A stretch of 49,051 nucleotides of DNA from Cnuella takakiae (GTDB taxonomy: Bacteria; Bacteroidota; Bacteroidia; Chitinophagales; Chitinophagaceae): contig NZ_MTFE01000010.1 of assembly GCF_001953305.1 (NCBI RefSeq), forward strand, positions 4,577,966 to 4,627,016, written 5' to 3'. A program made the position numbers and the translations under genes. The notes under the pieces are model-generated. The model had not been told where the DNA came from, searched no databases, and was given only the letters and a program-made list of their open reading frames with translations. How positions within the stretch are numbered: the first letter of the stretch is position 1; every line of letters begins with the position of its first letter. Positions 1 through 7,395 of this stretch are shown piece by piece.

Positions 1-3
1 ATT

Positions 4-80
4 CGGGGGATTTTCCCTGCCCTTCAACAACCCTCTCTTTGCAAAAGAAACAACGGTTGAAGGTCAGGGAAAATCCCCCG
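4..80. repeat. 25-bp inverted repeat, long hairpin
   Basis: Arms at 4-28 and 56-80 are reverse complements with a single mismatch (position 20) around a 27-nt loop. The outer part pairs CGGGGGATTTTCCCTG with its complement. It lies downstream of the metalloprotease gene on the minus strand, so it could stabilise or end that transcript. It has no clean U-run, and it may instead be one of the intergenic inverted-repeat elements seen elsewhere in the window. The upstream neighbour is outside the window. Confidence 0.7.
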
Positions 81-111
81 AGACTGACGACACTTAATGC
101 CTGGAGGTCAC

Positions 112-128
112 CCCCTTTTATAAAGGGG
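112..128 (-). terminator. short hairpin just after the metalloprotease stop
   Basis: CCCCTTT-TAT-AAAGGGG forms a perfect 7-bp stem with a 3-nt loop, 12 nt beyond the stop codon of the minus-strand metalloprotease gene. No long U-run follows, so termination strength is uncertain. Confidence 0.4.
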
Positions 129-140
129 AAGGAACCCAAA

Positions 141-2603
141 TCAATACATATCCTCGCAACCAATCGGCGCACCATCCGGAATGGGTAATGCACCGGGCAT
201 AGACAATGCTTCGGGCATTTTTCCGGTATCCTTCAACTGGTCCAACAGGAAAAGATAATGACCACTACGCGTGATACCTGCTTCCACCCTTTTACTTAGC
301 CACCCGCGCACATCCTGCATAGCCAGCATAGCGGTAGCCCTAACCTTGGCCGATGCGTTCTGGTTTTGCGACAGCTTCACCAGGTGCACCAATACCTGGT
401 AGCTCACCGCCTCCTGAATCAAGCCATGATAACCGGTTGCCTCGGGTGCAAAAAGAGAAGCACCGAGAATACCCATAATAACCCGGTACAGCGATGGCTG
501 CTGCGGGTTTAGGGCATGCTGCTGCTCCAGGCGTGCGGCCCTTTCGGGATGCAGCAGGAAGCCCAGGGTAAAAGAAGCCGAAGTTTCAGCAGGCGCTACC
601 GGATCAAAGGTGAGCCCGGTATAACCGCGGAAGGTTTCCCGCTCGTTTTTGTCATAACCAAAAGGCCTGGGCGGTATTAGGGAAAGCAGGTTTTGAGGCA
701 AAGCCAGGAATTCAGGCTTCAGGGTGGCAATACAGGCATCAAGGGCACGCAGCTGCTCTTTGGCAGGAACTACTGCCAAGGGTGTTTGCCCATCACCCCG
801 CAATGCATAGCTATACCGAACGCCGCCCACCACTTTGGCAGCCGCTTCCACCTGGTAGCGGTGGAGCAGGTACATGGGCACCAGCACTTCCTCGAGGGTA
901 GCCATAGGCGCACCAACAGGAATTTTGCGATCCGAGAAACCGGCAAGCACTTTATTGCGCACCTGCATGATCCGTGTTAGTTCATCCACAGCATTGGCAC
1001 CATTATCCCAGAGGTGGGTAGCCGGGTGTGCACTGCCCGCAGGCCTTGCATCCTGGTCGGTAAGGAAACTGAGCCCTTGTTTGCGAAACTGCTGTACCAG
1101 GGTTTCCAGCTCCTTGCGCTCATCGGCACCCTTTGTAAAGGGTTTATAGGCCATGGTAATGGCCGCTTTGTCCCAGGTGCCAATACCCTCCGCATAAGCA
1201 TCCGAAAGGTCGATATTACCCTTGCTATCCAGTTTTACATAAGGATGCGGGTAGTCCATCACCGATGCACGCTTTTCACTACTGGCAACATAGTTGTGCG
1301 GCAAACCAAGGGTATGCCCCACCTCGTGTGCGGCCAGCTGGCGCATACGGGCCATACACATTTGCATGATCTGAGGCGACAGTGGCTTGCCATCTTCAAA
1401 ATCGGCCAGGAGACCCTGTGCAATCAGGAAGTCCTGGCGCACCCGCAACGATCCCAGGGTCACCTTTCCCTTGATGATCTCGCCGGTACGCGGGTCGGTG
1501 ATGCCGCCGCCATAGCTCCAGCCTCGCGTAGAGCGGTGCACCCATTGCACCAGGTTGTAGCGGATGTCCATCGGGTCGGCATCAGGTGGCAGCAGCTTTA
1601 CCTGGAAAGCATCTTTGAAACCGGCTGCTGTAAAAGCATCATTCCACCAGGCAGTGCCTTCCATCAGCGCAGTGCGTATGGGCTCCGGCGTACCGGGGTC
1701 GATGTAATAAACAATGGGTTTTACCGCCTCGCTCACCGCTGCCGAAGTATCTTTTTTCTCCAGCCGGTGCCGGCGCATGTAGCGCTTTTCAATAGGTTGA
1801 TCTACCGGTGTAGCATAGTCGAAATAAGAGATGCTGCCCACACCCGTGCGGGGATCAAATACACGGGGCGTATAGTTGTTGTCGGGCAGTTGCACAAAGG
1901 AGAAGTGCTGGCGCAAAGTGACAAAACCCGGCGTAGGCACCACCTGCCGCAGGTAGGCACCGGCATTTTCGCCCACCAGGGTGGTGGTCACTTCCACTTC
2001 GGTATTCTGCGGGAAATTCCTTGTTTGGGGCAGGTAAAAAGCACTGCGGCTTGCATCCAACCGGTAGCTGCCCTGGCGGGTACGGGCAATATCCTGTGCG
2101 GCACCCACCGCATCCTGCTGTAGAAAGAATGGCGTTGCATCAATCAGCACCTTGCCGTCTTCTTCACCCATCACTTCAAAGCCCCACAACACGGACCGGG
2201 CAAAGGACTGGGCGACAGCCTTGCGTTCGTTCTCGTCCTTACTTAAAGCCCGGTAATCGAGGTTATTCTCCACCAACAACACCTTGTTGCCGGAGCGCTC
2301 AAATTGCACCACATGCGATGGACCCAGTTTACCACGATCCAATCCAATATCATTGGAACCCACACCGGCGGCAAGGGAAGCATAGTACAGAAACTCGGTC
2401 TCCAGTTTATCCACCACCATCAGCATGCGGCCTTTCCTGGCATCCCAGTACAACGGGAAATAACCCGGCATCAGTTGCATACCATTTACAGAAGCATTGA
2501 TGCCCGTTTGCACCGACTCGGCAGCAACGGGTTTTGCCTGCGCAAAAGAACCCGCTGCACACAAGCATGCAGCAGAAAACAAAAAGAGTCTTTTGATTAC
2601 CAT
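141..2603 (-). CDS. secreted zinc-dependent metalloprotease (DUF5117/DUF4953-type metzincin)
   Basis: An 820-residue protein with a Sec signal peptide ending near residue 22 (FSAACLCAAGSFAQA). The centre carries the metzincin zinc site HEVGHTLGLPHN at about residues 426-437 (three His ligands plus catalytic Glu), followed by a Met-turn-like SVMDYPHPYV. This layout, with an N-terminal all-beta region and a long C-terminal helical part, matches the large Bacteroidota metalloprotease family annotated with DUF5117, DUF4953 and DUF5118. It should act in the periplasm or outside the cell; its protein substrates cannot be read from the sequence. The ATG at 2603 begins the signal peptide. The gene stands alone, with 512 bases of AT-rich DNA upstream. 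Family assignment is firm, biological role unknown. Confidence 0.93.
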   Translation of the reverse strand: MVIKRLFLFSAACLCAAGSFAQAKPVAAESVQTGINASVNGMQLMPGYFPLYWDARKGRMLMVVDKLETEFLYYASLAAGVGSNDIGLDRGKLGPSHVVQFERSGNKVLLVENNLDYRALSKDENERKAVAQSFARSVLWGFEVMGEEDGKVLIDATPFFLQQDAVGAAQDIARTRQGSYRLDASRSAFYLPQTRNFPQNTEVEVTTTLVGENAGAYLRQVVPTPGFVTLRQHFSFVQLPDNNYTPRVFDPRTGVGSISYFDYATPVDQPIEKRYMRRHRLEKKDTSAAVSEAVKPIVYYIDPGTPEPIRTALMEGTAWWNDAFTAAGFKDAFQVKLLPPDADPMDIRYNLVQWVHRSTRGWSYGGGITDPRTGEIIKGKVTLGSLRVRQDFLIAQGLLADFEDGKPLSPQIMQMCMARMRQLAAHEVGHTLGLPHNYVASSEKRASVMDYPHPYVKLDSKGNIDLSDAYAEGIGTWDKAAITMAYKPFTKGADERKELETLVQQFRKQGLSFLTDQDARPAGSAHPATHLWDNGANAVDELTRIMQVRNKVLAGFSDRKIPVGAPMATLEEVLVPMYLLHRYQVEAAAKVVGGVRYSYALRGDGQTPLAVVPAKEQLRALDACIATLKPEFLALPQNLLSLIPPRPFGYDKNERETFRGYTGLTFDPVAPAETSASFTLGFLLHPERAARLEQQHALNPQQPSLYRVIMGILGASLFAPEATGYHGLIQEAVSYQVLVHLVKLSQNQNASAKVRATAMLAMQDVRGWLSKRVEAGITRSGHYLFLLDQLKDTGKMPEALSMPGALPIPDGAPIGCEDMY

Positions 2604-3116
2604 ATTTATAAGCGCATTAAAGAAGGGGAATATTCCGCCAGTCCGAAACCCTGGTTACCTGAACAAAGGATGGAAAGCAGCGTTGCAGCACAGCTGAAAA
2701 GTAAGCCATTTTACACAAGCGACCTCTTCAGCATTGTCAGAACAGCAAGATGCACAAAACTTAAATCTTTGGTCAAAAAAAATTTAAGATTAAAATACAT
2801 ATACTAAATCATCACATGAATGCTTGCCAGGTAAAGGCGCTCATAAGTATCAGTTTTTACTTGTCTTTCAAGGTAAACACTTTTGATAAGGAGAATAATT
2901 ATTTAAACACTAGGATCTAAATACGAATATTTACTATTATATAAAAATGAATAATACATGAAAACAAAACAGTCAAATCAATTAAAACATTGATTTCCAG
3001 CTATTACTTAATTGCCTACTTTTCCCACCAAAATAAATACTCGTAAAAACATTTAACATTATTTTCATTAACATATCTTAACCCTGAAATCTGCGAACAA
3101 ACCAAATCAGGCTATT
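2604..3116. other. AT-rich intergenic region between divergent genes
   Basis: About 510 bases separate the divergently transcribed metalloprotease and amine oxidase genes. The part from 2750 to 3090 is strongly AT-rich with many A and T runs, as expected for promoters of both genes. I found no convincing Bacteroidota TTTG/TAnnTTTG pair, no RNA gene and no credible reading frame. Confidence 0.5.
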
Positions 3117-4703
3117 TTGAACCTTTTTACCCGTCGTCATTTCCTCACCCAAATCGGCAGTTTTGCAGGCGCCACCTACCCCGCAATGATGGCCCTTGGC
3201 TTACTTAAAAGCGCCCCTGTCCATACTATGGACTGGCAGGGCAGCGGCCAGGGCAAAAAGATCATTATCCTGGGCGCGGGGCTCACCGGGATGGCTGCCG
3301 CTTACGAACTGGCCAAACTGGGTTACCAGTGTACCATCCTCGAGGCCCGCGACCGGTCTGGGGGCAGGCTATTTACTGCCAGGAATGGTGCTACAACCGA
3401 AGAAACCGATAATGGAAAATCCACTGCCGTCTTTTCAGAAGGGCTGTATTTCAACGCCGGCCCTTCGCGCATACCGCACCACCACCAGCTCACCCTGCAT
3501 TATTGCAAGGAACTGGGCATCCCACTGGAAGTATACAACAACATCAACGAAGCCAGTTATTACTTCAGTGAAGGCAAGGGAAAACTGGCCAACCAGAAAA
3601 TAAGAAAGCGCGAGATACACAATGATATGCGCGGCTATATGAGCGAACTGCTCTTCAAGGCCATCGACAGCAAACAACTGGATACCACACTGAGCAAGGA
3701 AGACGCGGAAAAATTTTTAGAATACATCCGTGCGGAAGGCGGGCTCAATATCGACAACCTGTATAAAGGCACGGCACGCCGCGGTTATAGCGAGCTGCCT
3801 GGCTCCGGCACTAAGACCGGTAATTATGCAGCCCCGCATCCCCTTGCCGATATGATCGGCTCGGGTTTGGCCAACCCCGAATTTTTCAATGTTGCCGAAT
3901 ACGCCATCGAGTTGCAAATGACCATGCTGCAGGCAGTTGGCGGCAACGACCGCATTGCAACAGAACTGGGAAAAAAGGTGGGCCGCAATATCCGGTACAG
4001 GACGGAAGTGACCAGCATCAAAAACGGCAGCGAAGGCGTAACCATTACGTACACCGACAATGCCGGCCAGCACCAGTTGCAGGGCGACTACTGTATATGC
4101 ACCATCCCGCTGACCGTTCTTAGCGATATAGACCACAACTTCTCCTCACCGGTGAGCAGGGCCATCGACAAAACGGCCTATATACAGTGCGGTAAAATAG
4201 GCATGCAGTTTCGCAGGCGTTTTTGGGAAGAAGACGAGATGATCTATGGCGGCATCACACATACCAACAACCTGTTGTACCAGATCTTTTATCCCTCCAA
4301 TGATTACCTGGGCAAGAAGGGCATGCTGATCGGTTATTACAACTTCAACGACCGGGCAAAACAGGTAGGCGATATGTCGTATGCCGAAAGAGAAAAGCTG
4401 GCTTATGAAAAAGGCATGCTGGTGCACCCGCAGTATGAAAAAGAATACGAACAGAAAGCCTTTTCGGTAAGCTGGCACAAAACAAAATTTTCGATGGGTG
4501 GCTGGGCCATCTACTCGGACGAAGAACGCAAATCCTTATACAGCCACCTGTTGCAGCCCGAGAAGCAGGTGTACTTCGCAGGCGAGCACCTGAGTTATCT
4601 CAATGGCTGGATGGCCGGTGCTTTCGAGTCGGCACGCAGCGTAGTAACCGCACTCCATGCCCGTGTAAGCGATCAAAGAATAGCTTATCCCAAGGTAAGC
4701 TGA
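3117..4703 (+). CDS. Tat-exported flavin amine oxidase (monoamine / L-amino-acid oxidase family)
   Basis: A 528-residue FAD enzyme. A twin-arginine leader (TRRHFLTQIGSFAGA, residues 5-19) precedes the dinucleotide-binding motif GAGLTG at 53-58, the ribose-binding Glu at 76 (ILEARDRSGGR) and, near the C-terminus, the FAD motif FAGEHLSYLNGWMAGAFESA. This is the flavin monoamine oxidase / L-amino-acid oxidase fold, producing imine, peroxide and ammonia from an amine or amino acid. Tat export fits a protein that folds around FAD before crossing the membrane. The start is TTG at 3117: there is no in-frame ATG before the upstream stop (3069), and the first internal ATG would remove the Tat motif. 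It is followed 139 bases later by an exported aminotransferase, suggesting linked periplasmic amino-acid or amine chemistry. Substrate unknown. Confidence 0.9.
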   Translation: MNLFTRRHFLTQIGSFAGATYPAMMALGLLKSAPVHTMDWQGSGQGKKIIILGAGLTGMAAAYELAKLGYQCTILEARDRSGGRLFTARNGATTEETDNGKSTAVFSEGLYFNAGPSRIPHHHQLTLHYCKELGIPLEVYNNINEASYYFSEGKGKLANQKIRKREIHNDMRGYMSELLFKAIDSKQLDTTLSKEDAEKFLEYIRAEGGLNIDNLYKGTARRGYSELPGSGTKTGNYAAPHPLADMIGSGLANPEFFNVAEYAIELQMTMLQAVGGNDRIATELGKKVGRNIRYRTEVTSIKNGSEGVTITYTDNAGQHQLQGDYCICTIPLTVLSDIDHNFSSPVSRAIDKTAYIQCGKIGMQFRRRFWEEDEMIYGGITHTNNLLYQIFYPSNDYLGKKGMLIGYYNFNDRAKQVGDMSYAEREKLAYEKGMLVHPQYEKEYEQKAFSVSWHKTKFSMGGWAIYSDEERKSLYSHLLQPEKQVYFAGEHLSYLNGWMAGAFESARSVVTALHARVSDQRIAYPKVS

Positions 4704-4842
4704 CCTCCAGATGAATGCCGGTTGCAAGCAAGCACTTGCGAGCAACCTGTTGTTAACCTTTGAAACACCCTGTTTACACCCGTACCCTTTCCTAACGCGT
4801 TGCCTTGCCACCCAAGAATTTGAATAGTACAAACCAATAACG

Positions 4843-6003
4843 ATGGCAACACTACACCGAAGAACCCTGCTTAAAAAAGCCGCCCTTTTTACCGGGGGCT
4901 ACACCCTGCTACCCGGCCTGGTACAAACCGCCGCGGCAGCTTCCGTTCCTTTTGTACAGGATCCCATAAACCTGCTTTCGGACAAGGCGGCAATTGAAAC
5001 CACACCCCCCGGCATCATTGCCCGGCTGCTGGCCAACGAAAACCCTTTCGGCCCTTCCGACAAAGCCAAGAAAGCCCTGCACGAAGCCATCTCCCTCAGC
5101 TACCAGTACCCCATTGAAGCCATCCGCAGCCTGGAGCAAAAGATCCAAACATTTGAGGGTTTGCAAAAAGACCAGGTACTGCTTTCCGCCGGCTCCTCTC
5201 CCCTGCTGCTGGCGGCAGCGCTTGCCTATGGCAAGGGCACCATTGTATCGGCAAGTCCTACTTACGAAGACCTGCTGCAAAAAGCCGAAGAGCTGGGCAC
5301 CAAGGTGGTGCGGGTACCGCTTACTGCCGACTACCAGTACGACCTGGATGCCATGGAAAAAGCCATCGACCAAGACACTTCGCTGGTGTATATCTGCAAC
5401 CCCAACAATCCTACGGCTACCGTAACCGATGCAGCCCGCCTGAAAGCTTTTTGCGAAAGGGTATCCAAAAAGACCACCGTATTTGTTGACGAAGCTTATA
5501 TCGACTACCTCGACAATCCCAAGGCCGTATCACTGATGGAAGGACTGCGGCAGGGACAAAACATTATTATTGCCCGCACCTTTTCCAAGCTCTATGGCTT
5601 TGCTGGCCTCCGGGTGGGATATGTAGCAGGCCTGCCCGCAACCATTGCCCGCCTGGAGAAATATGCTGCCGGCCCCATGAGCATATCAGCCACTTCGCTG
5701 GGTGCCGCACTGGCCGCCTACCAGGACCAGGAGTTCCTGCAGGATGCCCGCACCAAAACCGTTGCCTCCCGCAGTTTTCTTTACGAAACCCTGAAAGCCG
5801 AAGGCTATAGCTGGCTGCCTTCTGCTGCCAACTTCGTGATGTTCCCCATCAGCATGGAAGGGCGCAAGTTTGCCACCGAAATGATGAAGCGGGGCGTAGG
5901 CATCCGCACCTGGAAATTCAATAGCAAGGACTGGTGCCGCGTAAGCATCGGCACCATGGAAGAAATGCAGGCCTTTGCCAAAGCATTCAAGGAGCTGGCC
6001 TAA
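4843..6003 (+). CDS. Tat-exported PLP aminotransferase, HisC-like (class I/II)
   Basis: A 386-residue fold-type I aminotransferase closest by eye to histidinol-phosphate aminotransferases. It shows CNPNNPT (residues 185-191), the pyridine-nitrogen Asp216 in FVDEAYIDY, the Schiff-base Lys249 in ARTFSKLYG and the phosphate-binding Arg257 in GLRVGY. HisC enzymes are normally cytoplasmic, but this one starts with a twin-arginine leader (HRRTLLKKAALFTGGY, residues 5-20, then a hydrophobic stretch and an Ala-rich cleavage site near 33). That predicts export of the holo-enzyme with PLP already bound. No his biosynthesis genes lie nearby; its neighbours are an exported amine oxidase and a secreted Hint protein. 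It is therefore unlikely to be the housekeeping HisC; the real amino donor and acceptor are unknown. Confidence 0.9.
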   Translation: MATLHRRTLLKKAALFTGGYTLLPGLVQTAAAASVPFVQDPINLLSDKAAIETTPPGIIARLLANENPFGPSDKAKKALHEAISLSYQYPIEAIRSLEQKIQTFEGLQKDQVLLSAGSSPLLLAAALAYGKGTIVSASPTYEDLLQKAEELGTKVVRVPLTADYQYDLDAMEKAIDQDTSLVYICNPNNPTATVTDAARLKAFCERVSKKTTVFVDEAYIDYLDNPKAVSLMEGLRQGQNIIIARTFSKLYGFAGLRVGYVAGLPATIARLEKYAAGPMSISATSLGAALAAYQDQEFLQDARTKTVASRSFLYETLKAEGYSWLPSAANFVMFPISMEGRKFATEMMKRGVGIRTWKFNSKDWCRVSIGTMEEMQAFAKAFKELA

Positions 6004-6034
6004 ACCATCACACCCTCACTGCAAAACACTTCAC

Positions 6035-7039
6035 ATGCGTAAACACACACTGGCAGCGGCCTTCCTGCTATTATCCCTATACCACGCCAATGCACAGGCA
6101 CCCCGCGGCATCAGCATCGACGAGTACCAGAAAGCAAAAGCTTTCAAAGTTGCCGACCTGGACAACGATACTTATGTAAAGTTTGACAACACCTATGTGC
6201 TGGACCGCTACGAAGGCAAAAAGCCTTACTTCATTACAGGCGATGATGGCAATAAAAAAAGGGTGGACCTCTACGCCCTAAGCGCCAAAAAAGACGGCAG
6301 CAACCTGGGCACCGTGATCTTTTACACCAACGAAAAAGGCAAACAGTATGCAGCATGCCTGCCCAACAATTTTGCCGATGGCAAAGTATGGGAGCAGTAC
6401 TTTACCGACATACATGCCATTGACAAGGAAGAGCCCAACTTCGTTCTCAAACTTTCGTATGTCCTTTCCCGTGAATTCAGTTTCCAGGCGTATAAATCCA
6501 CGCTGAAAGGCGGCGAGGCCGACCGCGCCGAAGCGGCTACCTATGGCAATGATATCTGCTTCCCAGGCGACGAGGAAGTGCTGATGGCCAATGGCAGCAA
6601 AAAGCAACTGGCTTCCATTGTTGCCGGCGACCAGGTGATAACCGTTGATCCTGCTACTGGCACACAAAAAGCGGTTACCGTAAAACAGCTCATCACCCAT
6701 GAAGCCAGGAATTATGCCGTAACACAGCTCACCCTGGTGCGTACCCAACAGGCAAGCAAGGAGCAGGGGCACGAAGTTCACATGAGCATCCGCAAAGTGG
6801 AAGCCACACCCAACCACCCCATTACCACACCCGAAGGCAACAGCAGCTTTGGCGCCCTGCGCGAAGGGCAGCAGGTATGGTGCCTCAACAAAGAAACCAA
6901 CAAGTACGAGCCCTACCAGGTATGGCAGAAAAATGAAACCGTTCAGGGTACGCAACAGGTGTATAATATGGACGCCGAAGGCGGCAGCACTTTTGTAATT
7001 GACGGCGTAATGGTACTGCAAAAGCAACCCCAGAAATAA
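6035..7039 (+). CDS. secreted protein with C-terminal Hint (hedgehog/intein-like) domain
   Basis: 334 residues from the ATG at 6035, which starts a clear Sec signal peptide (MRKHTLAAAFLLLSLYHANA). Residues about 23-170 form a domain I do not recognise. From Cys175 the sequence follows a Hint fold: NDICFPGDEEVLMANG with a block-A Cys, then IVAGDQVITVDP, then the block-B TxxH motif TPNH (Thr258, His261), and a C-terminal VYNMDAEGGSTFVIDGVMVL resembling intein blocks F and G. The terminal His-Asn and the +1 nucleophile of splicing inteins are missing; the protein ends VLQKQPQK. Cys175 could therefore still make a thioester and cleave the upstream domain, hedgehog-style, but not splice. It starts 31 bases after the aminotransferase stop, so the two are probably co-transcribed. 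Function is inferred from motifs only. Confidence 0.82.
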   Translation: MRKHTLAAAFLLLSLYHANAQAPRGISIDEYQKAKAFKVADLDNDTYVKFDNTYVLDRYEGKKPYFITGDDGNKKRVDLYALSAKKDGSNLGTVIFYTNEKGKQYAACLPNNFADGKVWEQYFTDIHAIDKEEPNFVLKLSYVLSREFSFQAYKSTLKGGEADRAEAATYGNDICFPGDEEVLMANGSKKQLASIVAGDQVITVDPATGTQKAVTVKQLITHEARNYAVTQLTLVRTQQASKEQGHEVHMSIRKVEATPNHPITTPEGNSSFGALREGQQVWCLNKETNKYEPYQVWQKNETVQGTQQVYNMDAEGGSTFVIDGVMVLQKQPQK

Positions 7040-7395
7040 ATAGGAAAACATAAGTTGTGCGTTTGGGCTGCAACCAAAACCACAACCAACTGGCTATAAG
7101 ATGTAGCGTTTAATCTCCCCCGTATCCCTATCGAAAACAATGTCGGCCGGCAACCGGCAATATCGTTCCAACTTGCTCGGAGCCGGCAGGCATTTTTTTC
7201 CCAAACACTTTTTAAACCCTTCCCATTACTGCTGCATTTCCGCGGCTGGTTACCCTTTTGCCCTTACCCAAAACCAGCAAGCCTGCCTTTACCGGCAGTA
7301 GTCCCTTTATGCCCATATCCTTTGTAAAACCGCCTCCTCAACATTGCAAGCCATAGCTACGAGCCCATATTTTTTTGCAAACCAAATACACAGAT
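7040..7395. other. intergenic region before the TonB-dependent receptor
   Basis: About 355 bases without a plus-strand gene. On the minus strand, 7094-7225 is an open frame whose last 18 codons look coding (PADIVFDRDTGEIKRYIL then stop); see the separate entry. No terminator follows the Hint gene that I can see. The part just before 7396 is T-rich (7369-7376) and could hold the receptor's promoter, but no clear consensus is present. Confidence 0.4.
7094..7204 (-). pseudogene. possible short gene or gene remnant
   Basis: An open minus-strand frame runs from a stop codon at 7226-7228 to a TAG at 7094-7096. Its C-terminal half reads LPADIVFDRDTGEIKRYIL, preceded by a Lys/Cys-rich part. The only start candidate in frame is a TTG at 7204, giving 36 residues; an ATG lies one base out of frame at about 7226. 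The composition looks more like protein than chance, so this may be a degraded gene end or a very small protein. I recognise no family. Evidence is weak. Confidence 0.25.

Noticed and set aside
1014-2123. 369-codon plus-strand frame
   Set aside because: It lies wholly antisense to the metalloprotease gene, which has a signal peptide and zinc motif; the antisense protein has no motif and poor composition.
4843-6003. Housekeeping histidinol-phosphate aminotransferase (hisC)
   Set aside because: It has a twin-arginine export leader and no his neighbours, so a histidine role is doubtful; no gene symbol is given.
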